From positions 1 to 7,219 of the forward strand of contig JAIRPH010000224.1 in NCBI GenBank assembly GCA_031257135.1: 7,219 nucleotides of DNA, given 5' to 3'. Shown piece by piece: positions 1-5,905 of the stretch; position 1 is the stretch's first letter; every line of letters starts with the position of its first letter. Made by a program: the position numbers and the translations under genes. The notes under the pieces are model-generated. The model was not told the DNA's origin and searched no databases. It saw only the letters and a program-made list of their open reading frames with translations. This DNA is from Spirochaetaceae bacterium. GTDB taxonomy: Bacteria; Spirochaetota; Spirochaetia; Treponematales; Breznakiellaceae.

Positions 1-228
1 TCCATAGAGTACGTGAAAGCGCATCTTGAGCGGATGAAAGTTTTGCGGGAATATGCGAATCGCAACGGCGATAAGCGCGTGTACTTAGCCGGCGCGGCTG
101 GCGCGGTGATTCAGGAGAAGGTGAAGGACTATGCGTTAAGTCAGGGATTGTATGTGATTGAGATGTCCGGCGAGACGGTGACGGTAGTACCGCCGAAGTA
201 TGTAGCGAAATGGACCTATACCGCGTAG
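1..228 (+). CDS. C-terminal part of a DUF3782 / PD-(D/E)XK-like family protein (5' truncated by window edge)
   Basis: The frame is open from base 1 and ends at TAG (226-228), giving 75 residues of a longer protein whose start lies outside the window. The visible part runs from a charged helix (YVKAHLERMKVLREYA) through NGDKRVYLAGAAGAVI and YALSQGLYVIEMSGETV to a short tail. From memory this matches the end of DUF3782-type proteins, which carry a restriction-endonuclease-like (PD-(D/E)XK) fold and end in a 'DKR-x-LGAVAG ... GFYVIEPSGET' pattern. Their biological role is not established. The nuclease-core acidic and lysine residues would lie upstream, so activity cannot be judged. Such genes are often multi-copy in Treponema. 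A GTG at 13-15 could be read as a start, but the homology and the upstream open frame argue for an internal codon. The next gene begins about 217 bases downstream, after a possible terminator. Confidence 0.7.
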   Translation, partial: SIEYVKAHLERMKVLREYANRNGDKRVYLAGAAGAVIQEKVKDYALSQGLYVIEMSGETVTVVPPKYVAKWTYTA

Positions 229-385
229 CTTTTCCCGACGAGTCAGTAGCCCTTTCAGCTAGGGCAAGTCATCGAAGCCCGGCGAGCAACGGCGCAGAAA
301 GCGATGCCCGGCGCGGGAGCCGGTTTGCGGGGGGCTTTGCGGGAAAAAGCCCGCTGGCGGGGCGGGAAACGCCCGGCGAAAAAAT

Positions 386-418
386 AAGCCCGCTATGCCC
401 GGAGCGGCTTGTTTTCTT
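386..418 (+). terminator. Possible rho-independent terminator
   Basis: The left arm AAGCCCGC (386-393) pairs with GCGGCTT (404-410), with one bulged C and a 10-base loop. It is followed by the T-rich run GTTTTCTT (411-418). It could end transcription from the DUF3782-type gene before the permease operon begins. It lies about 160 bases past that gene's stop, and the T tract is interrupted, so the call is moderate. Confidence 0.4.
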
Positions 419-437
419 CGGCGTTTTAGGATATTCT
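409..437 (+). promoter_or_regulatory. Weak candidate sigma-70 promoter for the permease operon
   Basis: TTGTTT (409-414) and TATTCT (432-437) are separated by 17 bases just upstream of the permease gene. Each hexamer matches the consensus only partly (3/6 and 4/6). A start point near 444 would leave almost no leader for the ATG at 446, but about 28 bases for the ATG at 473. No Zur-, Fur- or TroR-like palindrome was seen nearby. Confidence 0.25.
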
Positions 438-445
438 TACCATAT

Positions 446-1282
446 ATGCTGTTATTTAGTATTTTAGAGGAGATGTTTTCCTACGCCTTTATCAGGAAAG
501 CCGTTATTGTCGGATTATTGGTTTCCCTTTGCGCCAGCCTGCTGGGGGTGAGCCTTGTCCTCAAGCGGTACTCGATGATAGGCGACGGGCTGTCTCATGT
601 GGGATTCGGCGCGCTGGCGCTGGCGACCGCCCTCAACCTTGCGCCCCTTTCGGTATCGATTCCGGTCGTGGTTCTGGCGGCGTTTTTCCTGCTCAGACTC
701 AGCGAGAACAGCGCGGTCAAAGGCGACGCCGCGGTCGCCGTCATTTCTACCGCGTCTCTGGCGATAGGGGTAGTAATTATATCTTTAACGACCGGCATGA
801 ATACTGACGTCTGCAACTACCTGTTCGGCAGTATTCTCGCCATGACTAAAGCCGATGTGTATCTCAGCGTAACCCTGTCGATTGCGGTACTGATACTGTT
901 CGTACTTTTTTATCACAAGATTTTCGCGGTCACCTTTGACGAAACCTTCGCCAAAGCGACGGGCGTCAAAACCGGAATATACAATACGCTCATCGCGGTG
1001 CTGACCGCGGTTACTATTGTTCTCGGCATGAGGATGATGGGGTCGGTTCTCATTTCCGCGCTGATTATCTTTCCTGCGCTGACGAGTATGCGGCTCTGCA
1101 AGCGGTTCAAAAGCGTTACTATCGGCGCGGCGGTTATTTCGGCGATCTGTTTCTTCATCGGCGTAGTGGTTTCGTTTCTCTACGCAATCCCAACCGGCGC
1201 AAGCGTAGTAATGGCGAATATCGGGGCATTCTGCCTGTTCGGGCTTATCAATATGATGAAACAAAGGAGAATTAGAATATGA
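446..1282 (+). CDS. znuB: ABC-3 family metal transporter permease (ZnuB/TroC-like)
   Basis: This is an integral inner-membrane permease of the ABC-3 family, which imports zinc or manganese using a periplasmic binding protein and a separate ATPase. The product is 278 residues from the ATG at 446, the usual family size. About eight hydrophobic segments are visible, roughly at residues 15-40, 69-84, 95-114, 138-157, 180-193, 198-215, 224-246 and 251-270. The family motif IGDGLSHVGFG follows the first segment, and the 'GSVLISALIIFPALTS' region is typical of the conserved core. The start is uncertain. ATG 446 lacks a good ribosome site. ATG 473 has AGAGGAG (466-472) directly against it, too close to be ideal. 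ATG 395 would add a basic N-terminus not expected from homologues. The stop overlaps the next start (ATGA, 1279-1282). No ATPase or binding-protein gene lies in the window. The transported metal cannot be told from sequence, so znuB is a family-level name. Confidence 0.85.
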   Translation: MLLFSILEEMFSYAFIRKAVIVGLLVSLCASLLGVSLVLKRYSMIGDGLSHVGFGALALATALNLAPLSVSIPVVVLAAFFLLRLSENSAVKGDAAVAVISTASLAIGVVIISLTTGMNTDVCNYLFGSILAMTKADVYLSVTLSIAVLILFVLFYHKIFAVTFDETFAKATGVKTGIYNTLIAVLTAVTIVLGMRMMGSVLISALIIFPALTSMRLCKRFKSVTIGAAVISAICFFIGVVVSFLYAIPTGASVVMANIGAFCLFGLINMMKQRRIRI

Positions 1283-1842
1283 AATACGGTATTATCGCGC
1301 TGGCGGCCGCATTGCTCTTGAGCGGATGCGAAAACAAGAAAGCCGCCGCGAAAATCAGCGGTACTGTTCCCGGGTACGCGGCGGGGCTGTCTGTGGCTTC
1401 TCCGGCTGAAGCGGACAGAGAAAATAGAAAAACCCCTTTGCTGGTTTCGGCGAAAAAAGCGAATGAAGAAAAGGTCATAGAAATCAAAGAGAAGATGTTT
1501 ATCGCGCAGACCAATGAGATATATCTCAATCCGGAAGACTATCTCGGGAAGACCTTAAAGTTGGAAGGAATCTTTCAAGCGCAGAAAGACTACACTCTGA
1601 ACGGGAATCCGTATTACTTCGTGATCCGCAACGGTCCCGGATGCTGTCCGGGAATTGATTCCAGCGCGGGATTTGAGGTGTTGTGGGAAAACCCCGAAGA
1701 AACGTATCCTAACCCTAACGACTGGGTTGAAGCGGTCGGCGTATTGAGCCAGTATGAGGAAGACGGGTATCCGTATTTGTGCCTTAGTCTTACCTCGCTG
1801 AAAACGCTGGATACCCGGGGAGCGGAGTTTGTTACTCAGTAA
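1279..1842 (+). CDS. Predicted lipoprotein with DUF1980-like (OB-fold type) C-terminal domain
   Basis: The protein has 187 residues. A short signal peptide ends in the lipobox LSGC with Cys17 as the lipidation site, so it should be anchored to a membrane and face the periplasm or cell surface. Residues about 20-70 are a low-complexity, charged linker. Residues about 75-180 look like a small beta-rich domain: 'YLGKTLKLEGIF', 'YYFVIRNGPGCCPG' with adjacent Cys122-Cys123, 'GFEVLW' and 'DWVEAVGVL'. This order resembles the C-terminal domain of DUF1980 / TIGR03943 proteins, partners of UPF0718-type permeases, where a CC pair sits at the same place. The molecular function is unknown. The ribosome site AAAGGAG (1263-1269) lies 9 bases before the ATG, and the gene overlaps the permease by 4 bases. 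That coupling suggests, but does not prove, a role near metal uptake. Confidence 0.75.
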   Translation: MKYGIIALAAALLLSGCENKKAAAKISGTVPGYAAGLSVASPAEADRENRKTPLLVSAKKANEEKVIEIKEKMFIAQTNEIYLNPEDYLGKTLKLEGIFQAQKDYTLNGNPYYFVIRNGPGCCPGIDSSAGFEVLWENPEETYPNPNDWVEAVGVLSQYEEDGYPYLCLSLTSLKTLDTRGAEFVTQ

Positions 1843-1859
1843 GAAGACGAGGAGTTTTT

Positions 1860-2951
1860 ATGCGGAAAATCGGCATACGGGAATTAGAGGACATCGCTCT
1901 GGGCGCGTCTCTTTTGGGTTCAGGCGGCGGGGGCGATCCGTATATCGGCAAGCTCATCGCCGTCGGCGCGATTAAGGATCGCGGCGAGGTTACGCTCCTT
2001 GACCCGGACGAGGTGAAAGACGACGCTTTTATCGCCCCCATAGCGTGTATGGGCGCGCCGACGGTGCTTTCCGAAAAGGCAATCGGCGGAAATGAATACG
2101 CCGTCCTAACGGACATGATAAGCCGGTATTATAACAAAAAAATTGACGCGCTCATGCCTATGGAGGCGGGAGGCGTCAATTCGATGTTGCCCTTCGCGGC
2201 GGCGGCGCGTCTGGGACTGCCCCTGATTGACGTTGACGGCATGGGACGGGCGTTCCCCGAATTGCAGATGGTAACGTTTACCATCGGAGGCGTCAGCGCG
2301 ACGCCGATGGCTCTGACCGATGAAAAAGGAAACAGCGCGATCTTCAAAACTATCACCAACAAATGGACGGAAGAGCTTGCCCGGGCTGTTACCATGACCT
2401 GCGGAGGCATGGTCTCGGTAATTCTTTATTGCATGGACGGCAAGACGGTTAAGAACTTCGGCGTAAAGGGCATCGTTACCCGCAGTGAAAAACTGGGAAA
2501 GTCCATCCGGGAAGCCAAATACGGACCCCTCTCGCCGGAGGAAAACTTTCTTGCCGCCTGCGAAGGGTACAAGATTTTCCGAGGTAAAATAACTGACATC
2601 AAGCGGGAAGTCCGGGGCGCGTTCAATTTCGGTAAGGCGGTCTTTGAGGGAACAGGCGAATTCAAGGGAGCCAGAGGGTACGTTGAGTTCCAGAATGAAA
2701 ATCTTGTCGCGTCGGTGGAAGGCGAAATCCGGGCTACTACTCCCGATCTGATTTGTCTTGTCGATGCTGAAACGTTTATCCCGCTTCCTACGGACGCGCT
2801 TAAATACGGTAAGCGCGTTCTTGTCATCGGACTTAAATGTTATGACCTGTGGCGTTCCCCTGAAGGTATCGAACTGGTTGGTCCGCGTTACTTCGGGTAC
2901 GATACGGACTACATTCCGGTTGAACAGCGCGTAAAAGGAGACCACGTATGA
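1860..2951 (+). CDS. DUF917 family protein (S-methyl thiohydantoin desulfurase-like)
   Basis: This 363-residue protein has near-typical family length. The N-terminal signature is LGASLLGSGGGGDPYIG at residues 14-30. It is followed by 'APIACMGAPTV' (59-69) and the strongest family block, 'MEAGGVNSMLPFAAAARLG' through 'DVDGMGRAFPELQM' (about 101-137). These mark the DUF917 family, now linked in Pfam to S-methyl thiohydantoin desulfurase N- and C-terminal domains. Members act, where tested, on thiohydantoin-type rings; the substrate here is unknown. No signal peptide is seen, so it is probably cytoplasmic. The start has a good ribosome site (GAGGAG, 5 bases before the ATG). The gene lies 17 bases after the lipoprotein and its stop overlaps the next start as ATGA. 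DUF917 genes commonly sit beside hydantoinase/oxoprolinase genes, as here, which suggests joint action on one substrate or complex. Confidence 0.88.
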   Translation: MRKIGIRELEDIALGASLLGSGGGGDPYIGKLIAVGAIKDRGEVTLLDPDEVKDDAFIAPIACMGAPTVLSEKAIGGNEYAVLTDMISRYYNKKIDALMPMEAGGVNSMLPFAAAARLGLPLIDVDGMGRAFPELQMVTFTIGGVSATPMALTDEKGNSAIFKTITNKWTEELARAVTMTCGGMVSVILYCMDGKTVKNFGVKGIVTRSEKLGKSIREAKYGPLSPEENFLAACEGYKIFRGKITDIKREVRGAFNFGKAVFEGTGEFKGARGYVEFQNENLVASVEGEIRATTPDLICLVDAETFIPLPTDALKYGKRVLVIGLKCYDLWRSPEGIELVGPRYFGYDTDYIPVEQRVKGDHV

Positions 2952-4510
2952 GCGTAAAAAACTACCGCCTCGGCGTTGATGTGGGCGGCACCAATACCGA
3001 CGCGGTTATCATTGATGAAAACCTGTCTGTCGTTGCCAGCGTAAAGGTCCCTACCAGCGCGGATATTCAAAGCGGAATAAAAGAAGCGATAAAAGCCGCT
3101 CTGGAAAATTCCGGTATTGAGCGGGGAAGTATAAAGAAAGCCATGCTGGGAACTACCCAATGCACCAACGCCATAGTTGAGCGGAAGCGGCTTACAAAAA
3201 TCGGCGTTTTGCGTATCGGCGCGCCGGCAACGACCGGCATTAAGCCGATGGTCGATTGGGCGGATGATTTATCTGTTATCGCTGAAGAAACCGCGATTGT
3301 CCGCGGCGGTTATGAGTTTGACGGGAAGCCTCTTGCGGATTTTGATAAAGACGGAACGCGGGCTTTCTTTGAAAAATGCAAGGCGAAAGGGATAAAATCA
3401 ATAGCGATAAGTCAGCTTTTCTCGATAGTGCGGGATGAAAACGAGGCGGAAGCGGCGCATATTTGCCGTGAAGTAATGGGGAATGACGCATCTATTTCCC
3501 ATTCATCAAAAATCGGCAGTATGGGCTTGATTGAGCGGGAAAACGCTACCATCCTCAACGCCGCGCTTTACGAGGTTGCCCGGGCTTTCACCGAAGGTTT
3601 TGTAACAAGCCTCCGGGAACAGGGCGTAACCGAAGCGGACATCTACTTTTCGCAAAATGACGGAACCCTCATGAACATGGAAAACGCCCGGCGTTACCCT
3701 ATTTTGACAATAGCCTGCGGACCTACCAACAGCATCAGAGGCGGCGGCTTTTTGAGCGGTCTTTCCAACGCCGTTGTTATCGACATAGGCGGCACCACAA
3801 CCGATTTCGGCATTTTGCAAAACGGTTTTCCCCGGGAATCGGGCGTAGCCGTTACTATCGGCGGCGTGCGTACCAATTTCCGTATGCCCGATGTGATTTC
3901 CATAGGACTTGGAGGCGGGAGCATCGTCCGCGAGAAAGACGGCGTTGTAACGGTAGGACCAGACAGCGTAGGGTATGAGATTACCGAAAAAGCCTTAGTC
4001 TTTGGCGGCAATACGCTGACCGCCACAGACATTGCCGTGAGGATGGGTTTGGCGAAGGTAGGCGACCCTTCAAAAACCGCCCCTATTGACAAAACGTTTG
4101 CCGGAAAAGCCTTGTCCCGAATTGTGGAAATGGTTGAGGAAAGCCTTGACCGCATTAAAACGTCCGGCGAGGACATTGACGTGATTTTGGTAGGCGGCGG
4201 CTCCATACTTCTCCCGGAAAAAATCGCGGGAGTAAAGAAACTCTACAAACCGGAGAACTTCGCGGTAGCCAATGCCATAGGGTCGGCTATTTCCAAAGTA
4301 AGCGGCGTGTACGAAAAACTGGTTTCCTTCAACGAGGTTCCCCGTGAAAAAGCCATTGAAGACGGCAAAGCAGAGGCAATCAAATTGGCTGTTAAAGCCG
4401 GAGCGAAACCTGAAACAGTTGAAATAGTCGATGTAGAAGATGTGCCGCTTCAATACCAGCCGAATAACACTAACCGCGTCAAAGTAAAGGCGGCGGGAGA
4501 ACTATCCTAG
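2948..4510 (+). CDS. Hydantoinase/oxoprolinase family protein (HyuA-like ASKHA ATPase)
   Basis: The family opens cyclic amide rings such as hydantoins and 5-oxoproline, using ATP. The product has 520 residues, the shorter class that pairs with DUF917 rather than with a HyuB subunit. The ASKHA (actin-like) nucleotide motifs are visible: phosphate-1 DVGGTNTDA (11-19), phosphate-2 DIGGTTTDFGIL (279-290) and an adenosine-type ILVGGGSILLP (413-423). Other conserved blocks are LGTTQCTNAI (67-76), NDGTLM (237-242), GPTNSIRGG (258-266) and SIGLGGGSIV (318-327). The C-terminal ~60 residues are charged and variable. It has no signal peptide and is expected in the cytoplasm. Translation should be coupled to the DUF917 gene through the ATGA overlap, with AAGGAG (2935-2940) 7 bases before the ATG. 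The substrate cannot be read from sequence: hydantoin, thiohydantoin, oxoproline or a related ring are all possible. No hyuB or HyuC-type hydrolase gene is present. Confidence 0.88.
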   Translation: MSVKNYRLGVDVGGTNTDAVIIDENLSVVASVKVPTSADIQSGIKEAIKAALENSGIERGSIKKAMLGTTQCTNAIVERKRLTKIGVLRIGAPATTGIKPMVDWADDLSVIAEETAIVRGGYEFDGKPLADFDKDGTRAFFEKCKAKGIKSIAISQLFSIVRDENEAEAAHICREVMGNDASISHSSKIGSMGLIERENATILNAALYEVARAFTEGFVTSLREQGVTEADIYFSQNDGTLMNMENARRYPILTIACGPTNSIRGGGFLSGLSNAVVIDIGGTTTDFGILQNGFPRESGVAVTIGGVRTNFRMPDVISIGLGGGSIVREKDGVVTVGPDSVGYEITEKALVFGGNTLTATDIAVRMGLAKVGDPSKTAPIDKTFAGKALSRIVEMVEESLDRIKTSGEDIDVILVGGGSILLPEKIAGVKKLYKPENFAVANAIGSAISKVSGVYEKLVSFNEVPREKAIEDGKAEAIKLAVKAGAKPETVEIVDVEDVPLQYQPNNTNRVKVKAAGELS

Positions 4511-4535
4511 CAGTAATGGGGCGGTTGGATATAAC

Positions 4536-5165
4536 TCATTTGAACAATTCCCCTGTTTCTTCATACCAAAAAATAAGGTCAAGCGCGGCAAGGGGAATGT
4601 TACAATCCTTTGCAAAAGTTTTCATTGCCCCGTCGATTTCCCGGTATACGGTTTTTGAAAGGGTTTTTGGTATAGCAGGTATCACGCCGTACCGCTCCAA
4701 CTGTCTGAGAATATGCCGATCCAGAATACAGGCAATGTCTCCGAAGCCGATATTCCGCAGAAAATGCGCGGCTTCTTTCATGCCCCAGCCCGAGACGCGG
4801 CGGCATAGTATTTCTTGAGGGTCATCGTCGGCAAGGATTTCACTGATTCGGGTTTTTGTATCAGGGTAAAAGGTTTTTCTGTTTTGTACAATATAGCCGG
4901 CTTTATGGTTATGAAACCGAACCCCGCTTGCCCGCAAAACCGCCGCAACTTGCTGAACGCTTCCTCGGTCAAGCAGGTTTTTCTCAGCCAGAACGCACGC
5001 CGCGGTCCAGCCTCGATGAGCGTTGGTCTGCGGCGTACAGGTACAGAAACACATCTCTTGAAAAAGCTCTACATCCGAACCTCGTTTCCAAAGCGCGGAA
5101 AACGCTTCAAGCCGTTCATCAACAGCGGGCTTTATTGAAGTATATGTTTTCCGCAGGTTGGTCAT
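4536..5165 (-). CDS. ogg: 8-oxoguanine DNA glycosylase / AP lyase, archaeal-type Ogg2
   Basis: This HhH-GPD superfamily base-excision enzyme removes 8-oxoguanine from DNA and cleaves the abasic site. The product has 209 residues, matching the Ogg2 class (about 207-210). The helix-hairpin-helix and catalytic block reads VSGWGMKEAAHFLRNIGF (124-141), where Lys130 is the expected Schiff-base lysine. LDRHIL follows (148-153), with Asp149 as the catalytic aspartate. The C-terminus FWYEETGELFK ends in Lys209; in Ogg2 enzymes the terminal lysine helps recognise the oxidised base. An N-terminal helical part includes the Cys-rich MCFCTCTPQ (38-46). No [4Fe-4S] cysteine cluster of the Nth/MutY kind is seen at the end. 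The start ATG lies 21 bases after the pduL stop with no close ribosome site; the only AAGGA is about 18 bases away, so translation may depend on coupling. The gene converges on the operon to its left with 25 bases between stops. Confidence 0.88.
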   Translation of the reverse strand: MTNLRKTYTSIKPAVDERLEAFSALWKRGSDVELFQEMCFCTCTPQTNAHRGWTAACVLAEKNLLDRGSVQQVAAVLRASGVRFHNHKAGYIVQNRKTFYPDTKTRISEILADDDPQEILCRRVSGWGMKEAAHFLRNIGFGDIACILDRHILRQLERYGVIPAIPKTLSKTVYREIDGAMKTFAKDCNIPLAALDLIFWYEETGELFK

Positions 5166-5186
5166 TGAGGTATCGGAAAGGGTTCC

Positions 5187-5765
5187 TTATTTTTGGGGGA
5201 TGATTTCTACTTCTTCGTCGTTGTTGATGCCCGCGGCGTTTCCTTCATCGGTATCGACGTGGAATTCTCGTTTGTGAGCGTCTCCTGAACGGATGAGTAC
5301 GTCTTGGAAAATGAGTTTTCTGGTTCCCGTGGTCTGCACCGCCACCCAATCCTTGTCTTTAACGCCGGCTTCGGCGGCTTCCGCCGGAGAGAGGTGAATA
5401 TGCCTCAGCGCGACAATCGCGCCCTTAGGCAACTCGACTGACCCCTTAGGACCGACAAGTTTTACTCCGGGACTGCCGTCGAGTTTACCTGATTCCCGGA
5501 CCGGCAATTTAAGCCCGATCTGCCGAGCGTCGGTCATAGCCAGCTCAACCTGCGATTCCGGACGTGTAGGACCTAGCACTCGAATTCCCTTGAGGGTTCC
5601 CTTTGGTCCCACTACATCGACCAACTCATCGGAAGCAAATTGTCCCGGTTGCTTCAGTTCTTTCTTGAGAGTCAGCTTATGTCCGGGTCCGAACAACTTT
5701 TCAAGGTCCGCATTACTGAGGTGTAAATGCTTATTTGAAATACCAATTGGCACTTTATAGCCCAT
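5187..5765 (-). CDS. pduL: Phosphate propanoyltransferase / phosphotransacetylase PduL
   Basis: PduL interconverts acyl-CoA and acyl-phosphate (propionyl or acetyl), feeding acetate kinase for ATP or running the other way. The 192-residue protein contains the two tandem PduL domains. Expected metal ligands are visible: His13 and His15 in SNKHLHLS (10-17), Glu74 in SQVEL, His122 and His124 in RHIHLS, and His169 in FHVDTDEGNA (168-177). Arg68 in VLGPTRPE is the likely active-site arginine. It begins only four residues before the conserved VPIGIS, so it lacks the N-terminal encapsulation peptide of microcompartment PduLs and is probably cytosolic. No shell protein or diol/ethanolamine gene lies nearby. 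In such organisms it may stand in for Pta in acetate production. The ATG is set by AGGAG (5772-5776) 6 bases upstream and a near-consensus promoter. The ogg gene follows after 21 bases, in the same frame. Confidence 0.95.
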   Translation of the reverse strand: MGYKVPIGISNKHLHLSNADLEKLFGPGHKLTLKKELKQPGQFASDELVDVVGPKGTLKGIRVLGPTRPESQVELAMTDARQIGLKLPVRESGKLDGSPGVKLVGPKGSVELPKGAIVALRHIHLSPAEAAEAGVKDKDWVAVQTTGTRKLIFQDVLIRSGDAHKREFHVDTDEGNAAGINNDEEVEIIPQK

Positions 5766-5801
5766 GTTCAGCTCCTGTATGTTTTCTAAAATCTTTTCAT
5801 A

Positions 5802-5830
5802 AGTATAGCAATGAGATGCAATGCTGTCAA
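5802..5830 (-). promoter_or_regulatory. Sigma-70 promoter of pduL (and probably ogg)
   Basis: On the minus strand a perfect TTGACA (5825-5830) and TATACT (5802-5807; 5/6 to TATAAT) are separated by exactly 17 bases (5808-5824). The expected start point is near 5795, giving a leader of about 30 bases with AGGAG ahead of the pduL ATG. No operator-like palindrome overlaps it, so expression may be largely constitutive (inference). Confidence 0.85.
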
Positions 5831-5905
5831 GTATATATGAAGTCTTACCCCTCGCGCTCTGGAAGCCGGAAATACGCTGTTTTCAAGCGTCATAGTTCCA
5901 ATTTT

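Larger units (their letters stand above)
229..445 (+). other. GC-rich intergenic region with small hairpins
   Basis: This stretch holds no convincing gene; the short frames that cross it are low-complexity products of GC-rich DNA. It contains several small inverted repeats: GCCCT/AGGGC (249-253 with 261-265), GCGGG/CCCGC (339-343 with 350-354, loop AAAAAG) and GGGCG/CGCCC (360-364 with 370-374). The octamer GCCCGGCG occurs three times (277-284, 306-313, 371-378). The composition is clearly more GC-rich than the flanking genes. It may be a repeat-derived (REP-like) spacer or simply structured 3' and 5' UTR sequence. Confidence 0.5.

Noticed and set aside
210..467. 85-codon plus-strand frame
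   Set aside because: It runs through the GC-rich hairpin spacer, overlaps both neighbours and has an Arg/Gly/Ala-rich product with no recognisable family.
785..1264. 159-codon minus-strand open frame
   Set aside because: It is antisense to the permease and gives a charged His/Arg/Asn-rich product typical of the complement of a membrane-protein gene.
2106..2945. 279-codon minus-strand open frame
   Set aside because: It lies antisense within the DUF917 gene, whose sense frame has clear family motifs. The antisense product is basic, low in motifs and unrelated to any family I know.
3694..4206. 170-codon minus-strand open frame
   Set aside because: It is antisense to the well-supported oxoprolinase-family gene and Pro/Ser/Thr-rich, as expected of a shadow frame.
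4815..5203. Two plus-strand frames of 107 and 115 codons
   Set aside because: Both are antisense to the ogg gene, which has intact catalytic motifs.
5187..5765. Bacterial microcompartment locus
   Set aside because: PduL is present, but it has no encapsulation peptide and no shell-protein, diol dehydratase or ethanolamine gene is in the window.
5874..5890. Terminator after the acyltransferase (ACGCT/AGCGT stem)
   Set aside because: The stem is only 5 base pairs with a 7-base loop and no T run follows on the minus strand.
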